From Planctomycetota bacterium (GTDB lineage Bacteria > Planctomycetota > UBA1135 > GCA-002686595): a stretch of 64,000 nt of DNA. This document shows, piece after piece, positions 38,733 through 47,258 of the stretch. The position numbers and the translations under genes are program-made. The notes beneath the pieces are model-generated. The model had not been told where the DNA came from, ran no database searches, and was given only the letters and a program-made list of their open reading frames with translations. Position 1 is the first letter of the stretch. Each line of letters starts with the position of its first letter. Where the stretch lies: assembly GCA_002686265.1 (NCBI GenBank), contig NZBA01000035.1, positions 248,001 through 312,000 on the forward strand, read 5' to 3'.

Positions 38733-39865
38733 AGGTCGCCGGCATGGCTCGCGGGGCGGCGGCGGCGGCGTGCGTCCTCGCCGGGCTGCTCGTCCTGGGC
38801 TGGCTACTCCTCTTTCGGGTCCATCGCGTGACCGGGACCTCGATGGAGCCGACTCTCGAGGAGGGCGAGCAGGTCCTCGTGCTCTTCGGCAAACCCGAGT
38901 TCGCCCGCTTCGACCTGGGCGTGTTCCTCCCCGCGGGAGCCGATGAGCTGCGCGTCAAGCGCGTCGTCGGCCTGCCGGGCGAGTCCGTCACCTTGCGCCT
39001 GGGCGACCTTCTGATCGACGGAGCTCTCTTGCCCCCCGATGCCCCACGGCCGGCCCCATTCGAGGTCTTCGACAGCGCCCGAGACGAGCTGGAGGACTGG
39101 TTCCACTTCGAGCCGCGCTACTGGACGCGCGAGGAAACAGGGTGGGAGCTCGACGCCACGGCCATCGCCCCCGGCGCTCGCGCGGGGATGATGATGTTCG
39201 AGTTGTCGGCTCAGAGTCACCGGGAGGCGGCCGGGGGGGCCGAGGTCGGCGACCTCGCGGTCGAGATGAGCCTGCGCCTGGGCACTCCCCCGGCCTTGGT
39301 GCGCGTGCTACTCATCGAGCAGGGCGACACCTTCGACCTCGAGCTGAGCGCCGATGCCGGGGGCCTTGTGACCAAGCTCACGCGCCTGTCGGGGAACAAC
39401 CGGCGGGAGGTCCTGGGCGAGGCCCGCATGGAGACCGACCCCGCTGCATGGCATCGGCTGCGCCTTGCAAATCTCGACAATCACCTGTCGGTGGAGCTCG
39501 ACGGGGCGGAGCTGCTCGCGGCCGACTACGCCGAGAACCACTTCCACCCCAGCGACCACCACCACCTGGGGCGCACCTTCGGCTACAACCTGATGCTGGG
39601 GGGCGAGGGGGGCCGGGCCGCCTTCGCGGACCTGCGCGTCTGGCGCGACGTCTACTACACGCCGCAGGGCGAGTTTGCCGCCCGCCAGGCGCTCCAGCTC
39701 GGCCCTTCCGAGCTGTTCGTCCTCGGAGACCACTCCGCCACCAGCAGCGACGGCCGTCACTGGGGGCCAACGCTCCCCGAGGAGGTCGTGGGCCGCCCCT
39801 GGGCCGTCGTTTGGCCGCCCGGGCGCATCCGGCGCCTCCGGGGGGCCTCGTCCGGGGCGGATTAG
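38729..39865 (+). CDS. lepB: Signal peptidase I with a large inserted domain
   Basis: A 378-residue S26 peptidase that removes signal peptides. One N-terminal membrane helix (residues 10-29), then the catalytic Ser38 in TGTSMEPTL and Lys77 in LRVKRVVGLPGE; the conserved box E is GDHSATSSDGRHWG (343-356). Between ~105 and ~320, where the family has a short beta domain, there are ~210 residues of a beta-rich, aromatic-containing segment (HRLRLANLDNHLSVELDGAEL, DLRVWRDVYYTPQGEF), recalling concanavalin-like jelly-roll domains. The ATG overlaps the mgtE stop (ATGA), so its translation may depend on ribosomes finishing mgtE. Confidence 0.85.
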   Translation: MKVAGMARGAAAAACVLAGLLVLGWLLLFRVHRVTGTSMEPTLEEGEQVLVLFGKPEFARFDLGVFLPAGADELRVKRVVGLPGESVTLRLGDLLIDGALLPPDAPRPAPFEVFDSARDELEDWFHFEPRYWTREETGWELDATAIAPGARAGMMMFELSAQSHREAAGGAEVGDLAVEMSLRLGTPPALVRVLLIEQGDTFDLELSADAGGLVTKLTRLSGNNRREVLGEARMETDPAAWHRLRLANLDNHLSVELDGAELLAADYAENHFHPSDHHHLGRTFGYNLMLGGEGGRAAFADLRVWRDVYYTPQGEFAARQALQLGPSELFVLGDHSATSSDGRHWGPTLPEEVVGRPWAVVWPPGRIRRLRGASSGAD

Positions 39866-39960
39866 GCAGCATGGAGGCCCGGCTGTGAGCCGATAATGGG
39901 GGCGGAAGTGTGGCCGGAACCGGTCCCACGGCCTCTGGTTGAATCCCGCGAGAGAGTGCA

Positions 39961-40608
39961 ATGACGACCGAACACCGACCTGAACATCCCCACGGGGTGG
40001 GTTCGGCCTACTCGAGCGACCCCGGCGTGCAGCTGATGCTGGCCTGGCAGGGGGGCGACGAGGAGGCCTTCGAACGCCTCGTCGCGGAGTACTCCCCGCG
40101 CGTGTTCGCCCTTCTGACCCGCTTCCTGGGCCGCCGGGCGGTGCGCGAGGACATGGTCCAGGAGGTCTTCTTGAGGGTCGTCCGCAGCCGGGAGCGCTAC
40201 CAGCCGACAGCCCGCTTCTCGACCTGGCTGTACAGGATCGTATTCAACCTCTCGGTCAACGAAACCCAGCGCGGCGCCGGACACACGCCGCTTTCCTTGG
40301 ACGTGCCCCTCGGCGCCGGGGAGGACGATCTCGGCTCCCTCGGCGACCTGCAAGAGTCCGACGTGGAGGACCCGTCGGCGGCCTTGGAGCGCGATGACGT
40401 CGTCGTCGCCGTGCGCGCCGCCATCGCTGACCTGCCGGAGAAGCAGCGCATGGCGCTGATCTTGGCCAAGTACCACGACTACCCCTACGCCGAGATCGCC
40501 GATGTCCTCGGCTCGAGCGAGAAGGCGATCAAATCGCTGATCCACCGCGCCCGGGAGACCTTGCGGGAGACTCTGGACCCCTTCCTGCAGAGGGGAGAGG
40601 TGGCATGA
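39961..40608 (+). CDS. ECF RNA polymerase sigma factor, module 2
   Basis: A 215-residue sigma factor. Region 2: DEEAFERLVAEYSPRVFALL, VREDMVQEVFLRVVRS and FSTWLYRIVFNLSVNE; region 4: LPEKQRMALILAKYHDYPYAEIADVLGSSEKAIKSLIHRARETL. The ATG is clear. Upstream, GGAAC occurs at 39916-39920, similar to ECF -35 elements, but I cannot find a convincing -10. It overlaps the zinc anti-sigma gene by 4 bp. Confidence 0.94.
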   Translation: MTTEHRPEHPHGVGSAYSSDPGVQLMLAWQGGDEEAFERLVAEYSPRVFALLTRFLGRRAVREDMVQEVFLRVVRSRERYQPTARFSTWLYRIVFNLSVNETQRGAGHTPLSLDVPLGAGEDDLGSLGDLQESDVEDPSAALERDDVVVAVRAAIADLPEKQRMALILAKYHDYPYAEIADVLGSSEKAIKSLIHRARETLRETLDPFLQRGEVA

Positions 40609-41513
40609 CTCATCCCGCGGATTGCCGCTCTTTCCGAGCCAGCCTCGAGCAAGCCCTCTTGGGGCACCCCATCCCCGCGGAGCTGCGCGAGCTCTCCTGG
40701 CACGAACACCTCCTGGGCTGCGGCGGCTGCCGCGAGCTGATGGAGCGCGAGGAGGCCCTCGAGGAGCTTCTGGCCACCCTTCCCGCGCCGCGCCTCTCGC
40801 CGGAGCTGGCCCGCCGCGTCCTGGAGCGCCTGCGCGAGGTGCAGGAAGCGCTCGGGGACCTGGACGCCCTGCTGGCCTTGGACCGGGAGGCCGAGGCCCC
40901 CGCCGGGTTGGCCGGTCGCGTCCTGGCCTCCCTAGTGAGTGAGCGTGGTCTCGTGCGTGGTGCCCTCTCCGACGACGAGCTCCTCGACGCCCTGCTGGAC
41001 CGCGACCCAGCTCCCGCGGCCCCCGCTGGCTTGGCCGAGCGCGTGCTCGCCGGTCTTTCACCCGCAAGTTCGATGCCCGGGCCCGACGACCGTCTCGAGG
41101 TCCTGCTGGACCGCGACTCCGCTCCGGTTGTGCCCACCGGCCTCGCCGACCGCCTGCTCGACGCCCTCGAGGACCACCGCTTTCCCGCGAGGCGGCCCCT
41201 CGTGCTGCGCCTGGTCACCTCGCACTGGATCGCTGCAGCCTCCCTAGTCGCCGCCAGCCTGCTGATCGCGATCTTCGCCTTGCGGCGACCGGGAGAGGAG
41301 AGGCAGGAGCCCGACCACCTCGCCCTCTCCGAGCCCCCGCCGGGGATGCTCGAGGTCTTCGACGTCCTGGCCGAGGACCTGCTCTTCGAAGGGGACCTGC
41401 TCGCGGGGGAAGCAGGCTTGGACGTGGACCTTTCCCTCTCCCTGGGATCGCGCGAAGAGGTGCTCATGGAGTACGAGTTTCCCGAGCCCGCCTCAGAGGA
41501 GGCCGGCGGGTAG
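40605..41513 (+). CDS. Zinc-binding anti-sigma factor with internal repeats, module 2
   Basis: A 302-residue membrane protein. H35, C39 and C42 (HEHLLGCGGC) make the HX3CX2C anti-sigma zinc motif. It is followed by repeats of a PxxLxxRVLxxL type unit: LSPELARRVLERL (64-76), APAGLAGRVLASL (98-110), APAGLAERVLAGL (139-151) and VPTGLADRLLDAL (176-188), each preceded by LLxLDRD-like residues. A membrane helix (about 208-226) and a ~75-residue acidic periplasmic part end the protein. The repeats are unusual for this family; the role in sensing is inferred. Confidence 0.82.
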   Translation: MTHPADCRSFRASLEQALLGHPIPAELRELSWHEHLLGCGGCRELMEREEALEELLATLPAPRLSPELARRVLERLREVQEALGDLDALLALDREAEAPAGLAGRVLASLVSERGLVRGALSDDELLDALLDRDPAPAAPAGLAERVLAGLSPASSMPGPDDRLEVLLDRDSAPVVPTGLADRLLDALEDHRFPARRPLVLRLVTSHWIAAASLVAASLLIAIFALRRPGEERQEPDHLALSEPPPGMLEVFDVLAEDLLFEGDLLAGEAGLDVDLSLSLGSREEVLMEYEFPEPASEEAGG

Positions 41514-41529
41514 GTCCCGCCGAGGAGCG

Positions 41530-42936
41530 ATGAAGGCCCCGCTCGGAATCCTCGCGACCGCCCTGGTCCTCGCCGCTCTGGCGACGGGGTCGGCCTTCGC
41601 GTCGGCCGCCCCGTGCACACAGGACGGCGGCGACCCCCGGGCCACCGCGCGCGAGCGTTGGGAGCGCCTCTCCGAGGAGGAGAAGGCCAGCATGAGGGAG
41701 CGCTTCGAGCGCTTCCAGAAGATGGACGCCCAGCAGCGCCGTGAGCTCGAGGGGCGGCACCGCAAGCTCGAGCGCACCCGCAAGCGCGTGAAGGACGACC
41801 TCTCGCCTCAGCAGCGCGAGCGGTTGGGCAAGCTCACTGACAGCGCCCACCGCGAGCTCGTCGGAGAGCTCGTCGAAGAGGAGCTGCGGGCGGAGGGCCG
41901 GCGCCTGCGCACCAAGCTGCCCGACTCGGTCAGGGAGCGCTTCGAGCGAGCGAGTCCCGAGCAACGCCAGCGCTTCTTCGTCGAGTTCAAGGAGAAGACT
42001 CTCCCGCGCATGAGCCTGCGGGCCGTCACCGAGCTGGCTCGCGCTCTGGGACTCAACCCCGAGGAAGAGCGTCGGATCAAGGCCCTCCCCCCCCGCGAGC
42101 GGGTGGAGAAGGTCTTCGAGCTACGCAAGCGCCTCGAGGCCGAGGCGGTCGAGAGGGGCGGGCTGCCCGCTGGGATCACCCGCAGCCGCTGGGAGGAGCT
42201 CGCCTCCCTCCCCCCGCAGGAGTTCTACAGGGTGGCCATGCAGCGTGACCATCGCGCCCACGACGGCCATCCGCTCGCCCCCGAAGACCTGCAGGCCCTG
42301 CCTGAGGCGGAACGGCGCCGGCGAGCGGCCGACCGCATCCTGCACGCCATGCGCGTGACCCCCGACGAGCGCCTGGAGCTGGCGGACCTCAGCCCCCCCC
42401 AGCGACGCAAGGAAGTCGAGCGCCGCCGCCGCCGCCGGGTCATGGAGATCGTGAGCGTCCATGGGATCTACGGCGTCGAGCAGCTAGAGCGCATCGAAGC
42501 CATGAACGACGGCGAGTTCTTCGCGAGCACTCGCCGCTTGCTGCACGAGGCCGGGCCCCCGCGGCGCGGCCCCCACCCGCCGCCTCGCGACCCCGGGCGT
42601 GGAGGGCCTCACGACACACCGCGACCCGGCCAACGGCCTCCCGCTCCCCATGACCGCAGGCCGCCGGACCGCGATCGGCCGCCTCCTGGAGATCGCGGAC
42701 AGGCGCCCCCCCGTCCGCGCCAACTGCCGCGCGAGCTCGACCGGGCCAAGGGCCCCCCGCGGGCCCATCCAGCTAAGCGGGCAAGGACCCATCCGGCCGG
42801 CCGTCCGGCGGAAGGGGACGAGGACCACGCGGTCGATAGGGCGAAGGGGCGCCCGGCCGACCGCCGTCCCGGCTCCGACGACCGACCCCAGCGGGCGGGA
42901 GCGGCGTGGGACGCTCACGCTCCAAACGGGGCGTAG
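41530..42936 (+). CDS. Exported DUF3106-like, helical Arg/Pro-rich protein, module 2
   Basis: A 468-residue protein. A signal peptide (ILATALVLAALATGSAFASA) is followed by charged helices containing RERWERLSEEEKASMRERFE and LPDSVRERFERASPEQRQRF, the short W-x-x-L-S-P/E-E-x motif of DUF3106 proteins. Residues ~340-468 are Pro/Arg/His-rich and disordered. It follows the sigma/anti-sigma pair with a 16-bp gap and is probably in the same operon; a similar triad occurs often with ECF systems. Function unknown. Confidence 0.65.
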   Translation: MKAPLGILATALVLAALATGSAFASAAPCTQDGGDPRATARERWERLSEEEKASMRERFERFQKMDAQQRRELEGRHRKLERTRKRVKDDLSPQQRERLGKLTDSAHRELVGELVEEELRAEGRRLRTKLPDSVRERFERASPEQRQRFFVEFKEKTLPRMSLRAVTELARALGLNPEEERRIKALPPRERVEKVFELRKRLEAEAVERGGLPAGITRSRWEELASLPPQEFYRVAMQRDHRAHDGHPLAPEDLQALPEAERRRRAADRILHAMRVTPDERLELADLSPPQRRKEVERRRRRRVMEIVSVHGIYGVEQLERIEAMNDGEFFASTRRLLHEAGPPRRGPHPPPRDPGRGGPHDTPRPGQRPPAPHDRRPPDRDRPPPGDRGQAPPRPRQLPRELDRAKGPPRAHPAKRARTHPAGRPAEGDEDHAVDRAKGRPADRRPGSDDRPQRAGAAWDAHAPNGA

Positions 42937-42988
42937 TCTGCGGCGCGCATCCCCACGGGGAGAGCGCCGCTGGGTATCCTGCGGCCTC

Positions 42989-44167
42989 ATGGACGCCGCC
43001 CGCGAGAGCCCTTCGGGGGCGTGGATCGTGCCGACGGTCTCGGCCCGCTCGGTCCTCGCCTCTGCCCCCGGCGGGCTCATCGATCTTCGCAGTCCGGGTG
43101 AGTTCGCCGCCGACCACTTGCCCGGTGCGTTCAACGCCCCCCTGTTCGACGATGTCGAACGTGCGCTGATCGGGACCCTCTACCGGCGCGAATCCCCTCA
43201 GCGAGCTTTCGAGGAAGGCCGGCGCGCGACCGAGGACCGCATCGCTGACCTAGCCGAGGAGCTCTCGTGCGCCTTGGGCCGCCCGCTCGGGGCCGAGGAC
43301 CCCGTGGCGTGGGTTCGCACTCTGAGCGCGGGCGGGCTCGAGGGAATGACCCGAGCCATCGCCCCGCGACCGGTGCCTCCAGGAGAGAACCCGGCCGGGG
43401 TCCTGTACTGCTGGCGCGGCGGGCTGCGATCGCTGAGCGTCGTCGCCTTCTGCCGCGAGGCCCTCGGTTGGCGCGACGTCTGCGCCCTCGAAGGGGGCTA
43501 CAAGGCCTATCGTGCCCGCGTGTTGGAGGAGCTGGAAACCTGGAGTGCCCCGCGGACGGTCGTCCTGCGCGGCTGGACCGGTGTCGGGAAGACGCTCGTC
43601 CTGCGCGAGCTCGAGCGCCTGCGGCCCGGGGCAACCCTGGACCTGGAAGCCTGCGCGGGCCACCGCAGCTCGGTGCTGGGCATGGTGGGCCTGGAGCCGT
43701 GCAGCCAGCGTAGCTTCGACTCGCGCGTCGCCGGGCGCCTGCGCGAGGGGCCGCCCCCGGTGCTGGTGGTCGAGGGCGAGAGCCGCAAGGTCGGGGACGT
43801 CATCATCCCAGGGCGCGTGTGGGCTGCGATGCAGGGCGGCGAGAACGTGCTCCTGACGGCCGATCTCGAGCGCCGCAAGGACGTGCTGGTCGAGGAGTAC
43901 CTGGCGAGTCCGACGAGCCGCGGCGAGCTGCGCGAGCGGCTGGGGTTCATCGAGGGCCGATTGGGAGCCAAGAAGTGGGACGGCGCCCTGGTCGCCTTGC
44001 TCGACTCGGGCCGAGAGCGGGAGTTGGTGGAGGTGTTGCTCGAGCGCTACTACGACCCGCTCTACCGTCACTCCGAAACCGGCCGCGCAGTCACCTTCGA
44101 GCTCGACGCCACCGATCCCGCTCGGGCTGCCGCCGAGCTCGCCGACTGGACGGACGGGCGCGGCTGA
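42989..44167 (+). CDS. mnmH: tRNA 2-selenouridine synthase (rhodanese + P-loop)
   Basis: A 392-residue protein. The N-terminal rhodanese domain has IDLRSPGEFAADHLPGAFN and the active cysteine in LYCWRGGLRSLSV; the C-terminal P-loop domain has RGWTGVGKTLVLRELE. MnmH (SelU/YbbB) replaces sulfur in 2-thiouridine at tRNA wobble U34 with selenium, using selenophosphate, via a geranylated intermediate. Its presence suggests selenium use by this organism, though selD is not in the window. The ATG at 42989 matches the family N-terminus; an upstream in-frame start overlaps the previous gene. Confidence 0.9.
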   Translation: MDAARESPSGAWIVPTVSARSVLASAPGGLIDLRSPGEFAADHLPGAFNAPLFDDVERALIGTLYRRESPQRAFEEGRRATEDRIADLAEELSCALGRPLGAEDPVAWVRTLSAGGLEGMTRAIAPRPVPPGENPAGVLYCWRGGLRSLSVVAFCREALGWRDVCALEGGYKAYRARVLEELETWSAPRTVVLRGWTGVGKTLVLRELERLRPGATLDLEACAGHRSSVLGMVGLEPCSQRSFDSRVAGRLREGPPPVLVVEGESRKVGDVIIPGRVWAAMQGGENVLLTADLERRKDVLVEEYLASPTSRGELRERLGFIEGRLGAKKWDGALVALLDSGRERELVEVLLERYYDPLYRHSETGRAVTFELDATDPARAAAELADWTDGRG

Positions 44168-44342
44168 TCCGCGGGCGCCGCGATCCTCCCTCGCCTCGCT
44201 CGGCGGGAGTTCCTCGAGCCGGTGCAGCGCATCGCCAGTCGGCGCGAGGGCCCTTTCTGACCCTGCGGGCTGCGGGAGAGGCCGCGGATCGTCTACCTTA
44301 TGGGCCGGGCCCCGACCTCTCCTCGACCCCAACCCCACAGGC

Positions 44343-45824
44343 ATGTGCGGATTCATTGGCATCCACGGCCCCGACGGAGCCGACGTCGCCCCCGAGATCT
44401 ACGAGGGCCTGCTCGCCGTGCAGCACCGCGGCCAGGATGCCGCGGGGATCGTCACCTTCACCGATAGCTTCCACGTCAAGAAGGGACTCGGGCTGGTCCT
44501 GGAGGTCTTCAAGCAGGGGAACATGGACCGGCTGAAGGGCAATCTCGGCGTCGGCCACGTGCGCTACCCGACCATCGGCGGCAACCACAACGACGACGCC
44601 CAGCCATTCCACTTGACCTTCCCCATGGGTATCGCCATGGCCCACAACGGGAACGTCAGTAACTACACCGAGCTCGTCGAGCGTCACTTCTCGAACAAGG
44701 GCGTGCGGGTCAACAGCTCCTGCGACATCGAGGTGATCCTGTTCGTCTTCGCCACGGCGCTGAGCGAGCGCGCCCGGCCGGGGAAGGCTATTGACGCTGA
44801 GGACGTCTTCTTCGCGGTCAGGGCCGTTCACGAGCAAGTCAAGGGCGCCTACTCGGTGGTCGCCACCTTGGCGGACGTCGGCATGGTGTGCTTCCGCGAT
44901 CCCTACGGGATCAAGCCGATCTGCTTTGGCGAGAAGGAGACCGCGGCCGGCCGCTGGCTGGCCTGCGCCAGCGAGAGCGTCGTGCTGGACGTCAACGGCT
45001 ACACGAGAACGCTCGACATCGGCGCCGGCGAGGCTGTCTTCATCGACAACGAGCAGCACATCTACCACCGCAAGATGGCGGACAAGCCCCACCGCCCGTG
45101 CATCTTCGAGCTGGTCTACTTCGCGCGCCCCGACTCGTTCCTGGACGACATCTCCGTCTACAAGACGCGCGCTCGCTTCGGGCAGGCGCTCGCCGAGCAG
45201 TGGCGTGAAACCGGGGCCCCCGAACCTGACGTCGTGATCCCCATCCCCGACAGCTCGCGCGACGCGGCGCTGGCCATGTCCCTGGGCCTGCGCAAGCCCT
45301 ACCGGGAGGGTTTGGTGAAGAACCGCTATATCGGCCGGACTTTCATCATGCCCAACCAGGCGCGGCGGCGCTCCTCGGTACGGCGCAAGCTCAACCCGAT
45401 CAAGATCGAGTTCGAGGGCAAGGACGTGCTGTTGGTCGACGATTCGATCGTGCGCGGGAACACCTCGAGGCGCATCGTCGAGATGGCGCGCGAAGCCGGG
45501 GCCCGGAGCGTGTACCTCGCCTCGTGCAGCCCGATGTTGCTCGCTCCCTGCCCCTACGGGATCGACATGGCGACCAAGACGGAGTTCGTCGCCAGCGGGC
45601 GCGAGCTGGCCGAGGTCGCCGAGAGCCTTGGCGTGGACCACCTCATGTACCTCGACCGCGAGCGCATGAACGCCGCGGGCAGGGAGGGAAACGCGCGCAT
45701 CGAGGAGTTCTGCAACGCGTGCTTCACCGGCGAGTACCCCACCGGCGACATCACTGTTGAGCGCTTGCGGGCCATCGAAGGCGACCGCACCAAGCACCGC
45801 GACGAGGTGCCCTGCGGGGGCTGA
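44343..45824 (+). CDS. purF: Amidophosphoribosyltransferase
   Basis: A 493-residue enzyme for the first committed step of purine synthesis. MCGFIGIHGPDG places the catalytic Cys at position 2, with no propeptide visible. The glutaminase half has GVGHVRYPTIGG and MAHNGNVSNYTEL; the PRTase half has VIPIPDSSRDAA, NRYIGRTFIMPNQ and the PRPP-binding DVLLVDDSIVRGNTSRRIV. Preceded by a 175-bp gap with no gene. Confidence 0.95.
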   Translation: MCGFIGIHGPDGADVAPEIYEGLLAVQHRGQDAAGIVTFTDSFHVKKGLGLVLEVFKQGNMDRLKGNLGVGHVRYPTIGGNHNDDAQPFHLTFPMGIAMAHNGNVSNYTELVERHFSNKGVRVNSSCDIEVILFVFATALSERARPGKAIDAEDVFFAVRAVHEQVKGAYSVVATLADVGMVCFRDPYGIKPICFGEKETAAGRWLACASESVVLDVNGYTRTLDIGAGEAVFIDNEQHIYHRKMADKPHRPCIFELVYFARPDSFLDDISVYKTRARFGQALAEQWRETGAPEPDVVIPIPDSSRDAALAMSLGLRKPYREGLVKNRYIGRTFIMPNQARRRSSVRRKLNPIKIEFEGKDVLLVDDSIVRGNTSRRIVEMAREAGARSVYLASCSPMLLAPCPYGIDMATKTEFVASGRELAEVAESLGVDHLMYLDRERMNAAGREGNARIEEFCNACFTGEYPTGDITVERLRAIEGDRTKHRDEVPCGG

Positions 45825-45828
45825 GCGC

Positions 45829-45843
45829 GGCGCCCCGGGCGCC
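45829..45843. terminator. GC-rich hairpin after purF
   Basis: GGCGCC (45829-45834) and GGCGCC (45838-45843) form a 6-bp stem around CCG, 5 bp after the purF stop. No T-run follows. Confidence 0.35.
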
Positions 45844-45911
45844 CTCGTGGGCCGGTTGAGATCCCCTTGCAGGGGGCCTACAGTCCCGCTTGCTCGTCTG
45901 AGCAGCTCAGC

Positions 45912-47081
45912 ATGCGCGTCTTGATCACCTCCCCTGTGTTCCCGCCCGACCTGGGCGGGCCCGCGGTCTACGTGCCGAGTCTCGGACGCTACCTCGTCGA
46001 GCGCGGCCACGAGGTGCAAGTGATCGCGTTCTGCTCGGAGCCGAATCCCGCGGGGCATCCCTTTGAGATCACGACCATTCCGCGCGGCTTCCTCCCCCTA
46101 CGCTACCTGAAGGCCTTCGTTGAGGTCTGGCGCGCGGCGCCGGCCGCTGACGTGGTGTACGTCCAGGAGCACCTCGCCCTGCTGCACGTACTCGCCGCGC
46201 GCTTGCGCCGTACTCCGGTCGTGATTCGCATCATGGTCGATGGCTCCTGGGAGATCGCCCACCGCAAGGGGTGGTGCGGAGACGACGATATCGTGACCTT
46301 CCAAGGGCGCTCCTACGGGTGGCGCGTGCGCCTGACGCGCTCCCTGCAGCGCACTTGGTGGGGGTGGTGCACGCAGATCATCTCCTGCTCGGAGTTCCTA
46401 CGGCAGATCCTGATCCAGAGCCACGGGGTCGCGCCGGAGAAGGTGCGGCGCATCTTCAACGCCTACCATGGCGCACCCCCCGAAGCGCTGACCGCGACTC
46501 CGGCCGAGGCCCGGGAGGAGCTCGGCCTGGACCCCTCGCGCAGGGTCGTTCTCACGATCTGTCGCTTGATGGTCTGGAAGGGCGTCGACGGCATCCTCAG
46601 AGCCGTGGCCGAGCTGCCCGGGGACGTCGACCTCCTCGTGGCCGGCGACGGGGAGATGGAGGAGGCCTGGAAGGCCCTGGCGGCGGAGCTCGGCCTGGCC
46701 GAGCGAGCACACTTCCTCGGCAACGTCCCCCACGACCAGATCCCTCTCCTGATCCGTGCCGCGGACGTATTCGTCCTCAACAGTCGTTACGAGGGCCTCT
46801 CCCACACCCTGCTGGAGGTCCTGCAGTTCGGCACGCCCATGGTGGCGAGCCGCGTCTGCGGGAATCCCGAGGTCGTGGAGGACGGCGTCAACGGGCTGCT
46901 GGTCGACCCCACCGATCACCGAGAGTTGGCAAGAGCCGTTCGTGAGCTTCTTGAGGACAGGAGCTTGGGGCGTGCGTTCGCGGCCGGCAGCAAGGCCCGT
47001 AGCGAGTCCTTCAGCCGCGAGGGGACTTTCGCGGAGGTGTTCGAGGTGCTGGCCGCGGCCGCAGCCCGTTCCGAGGGGTAA
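45912..47081 (+). CDS. GT4-family glycosyltransferase
   Basis: A 389-residue GT-B enzyme. The N-terminal half starts MRVLITSPVFPPDLGGPAVYV; the C-terminal half has LTICRLMVWKGVDGILRA, LLVAGDGEMEEA and the nucleotide-sugar site YEGLSHTLLEVLQFGTPMVAS (leading E7E pattern ExxxxxxxE present), then GNPEVVEDGVNGLLV. It should transfer a sugar from a nucleotide donor to a glycan or lipid. Acceptor unknown. The ATG fits the family start. Confidence 0.88.
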   Translation: MRVLITSPVFPPDLGGPAVYVPSLGRYLVERGHEVQVIAFCSEPNPAGHPFEITTIPRGFLPLRYLKAFVEVWRAAPAADVVYVQEHLALLHVLAARLRRTPVVIRIMVDGSWEIAHRKGWCGDDDIVTFQGRSYGWRVRLTRSLQRTWWGWCTQIISCSEFLRQILIQSHGVAPEKVRRIFNAYHGAPPEALTATPAEAREELGLDPSRRVVLTICRLMVWKGVDGILRAVAELPGDVDLLVAGDGEMEEAWKALAAELGLAERAHFLGNVPHDQIPLLIRAADVFVLNSRYEGLSHTLLEVLQFGTPMVASRVCGNPEVVEDGVNGLLVDPTDHRELARAVRELLEDRSLGRAFAAGSKARSESFSREGTFAEVFEVLAAAAARSEG

Positions 47082-47258
47082 TCTCCCGCAAACTGGAGAT
47101 TTGGGTTTGGGGCCGCACTCGGCGGCCTCAATGGCCGATATACTCGCTAGAAAGCCGCCGAAGGCAGCCCGTGCGGTCTCGTTCTCGCGGGACCTGTCGA
47201 GCACGGGTCACGCCGGCCGACTCACCCCCCCACCCCATCAGGAGTCTGGCGCCCGCCG

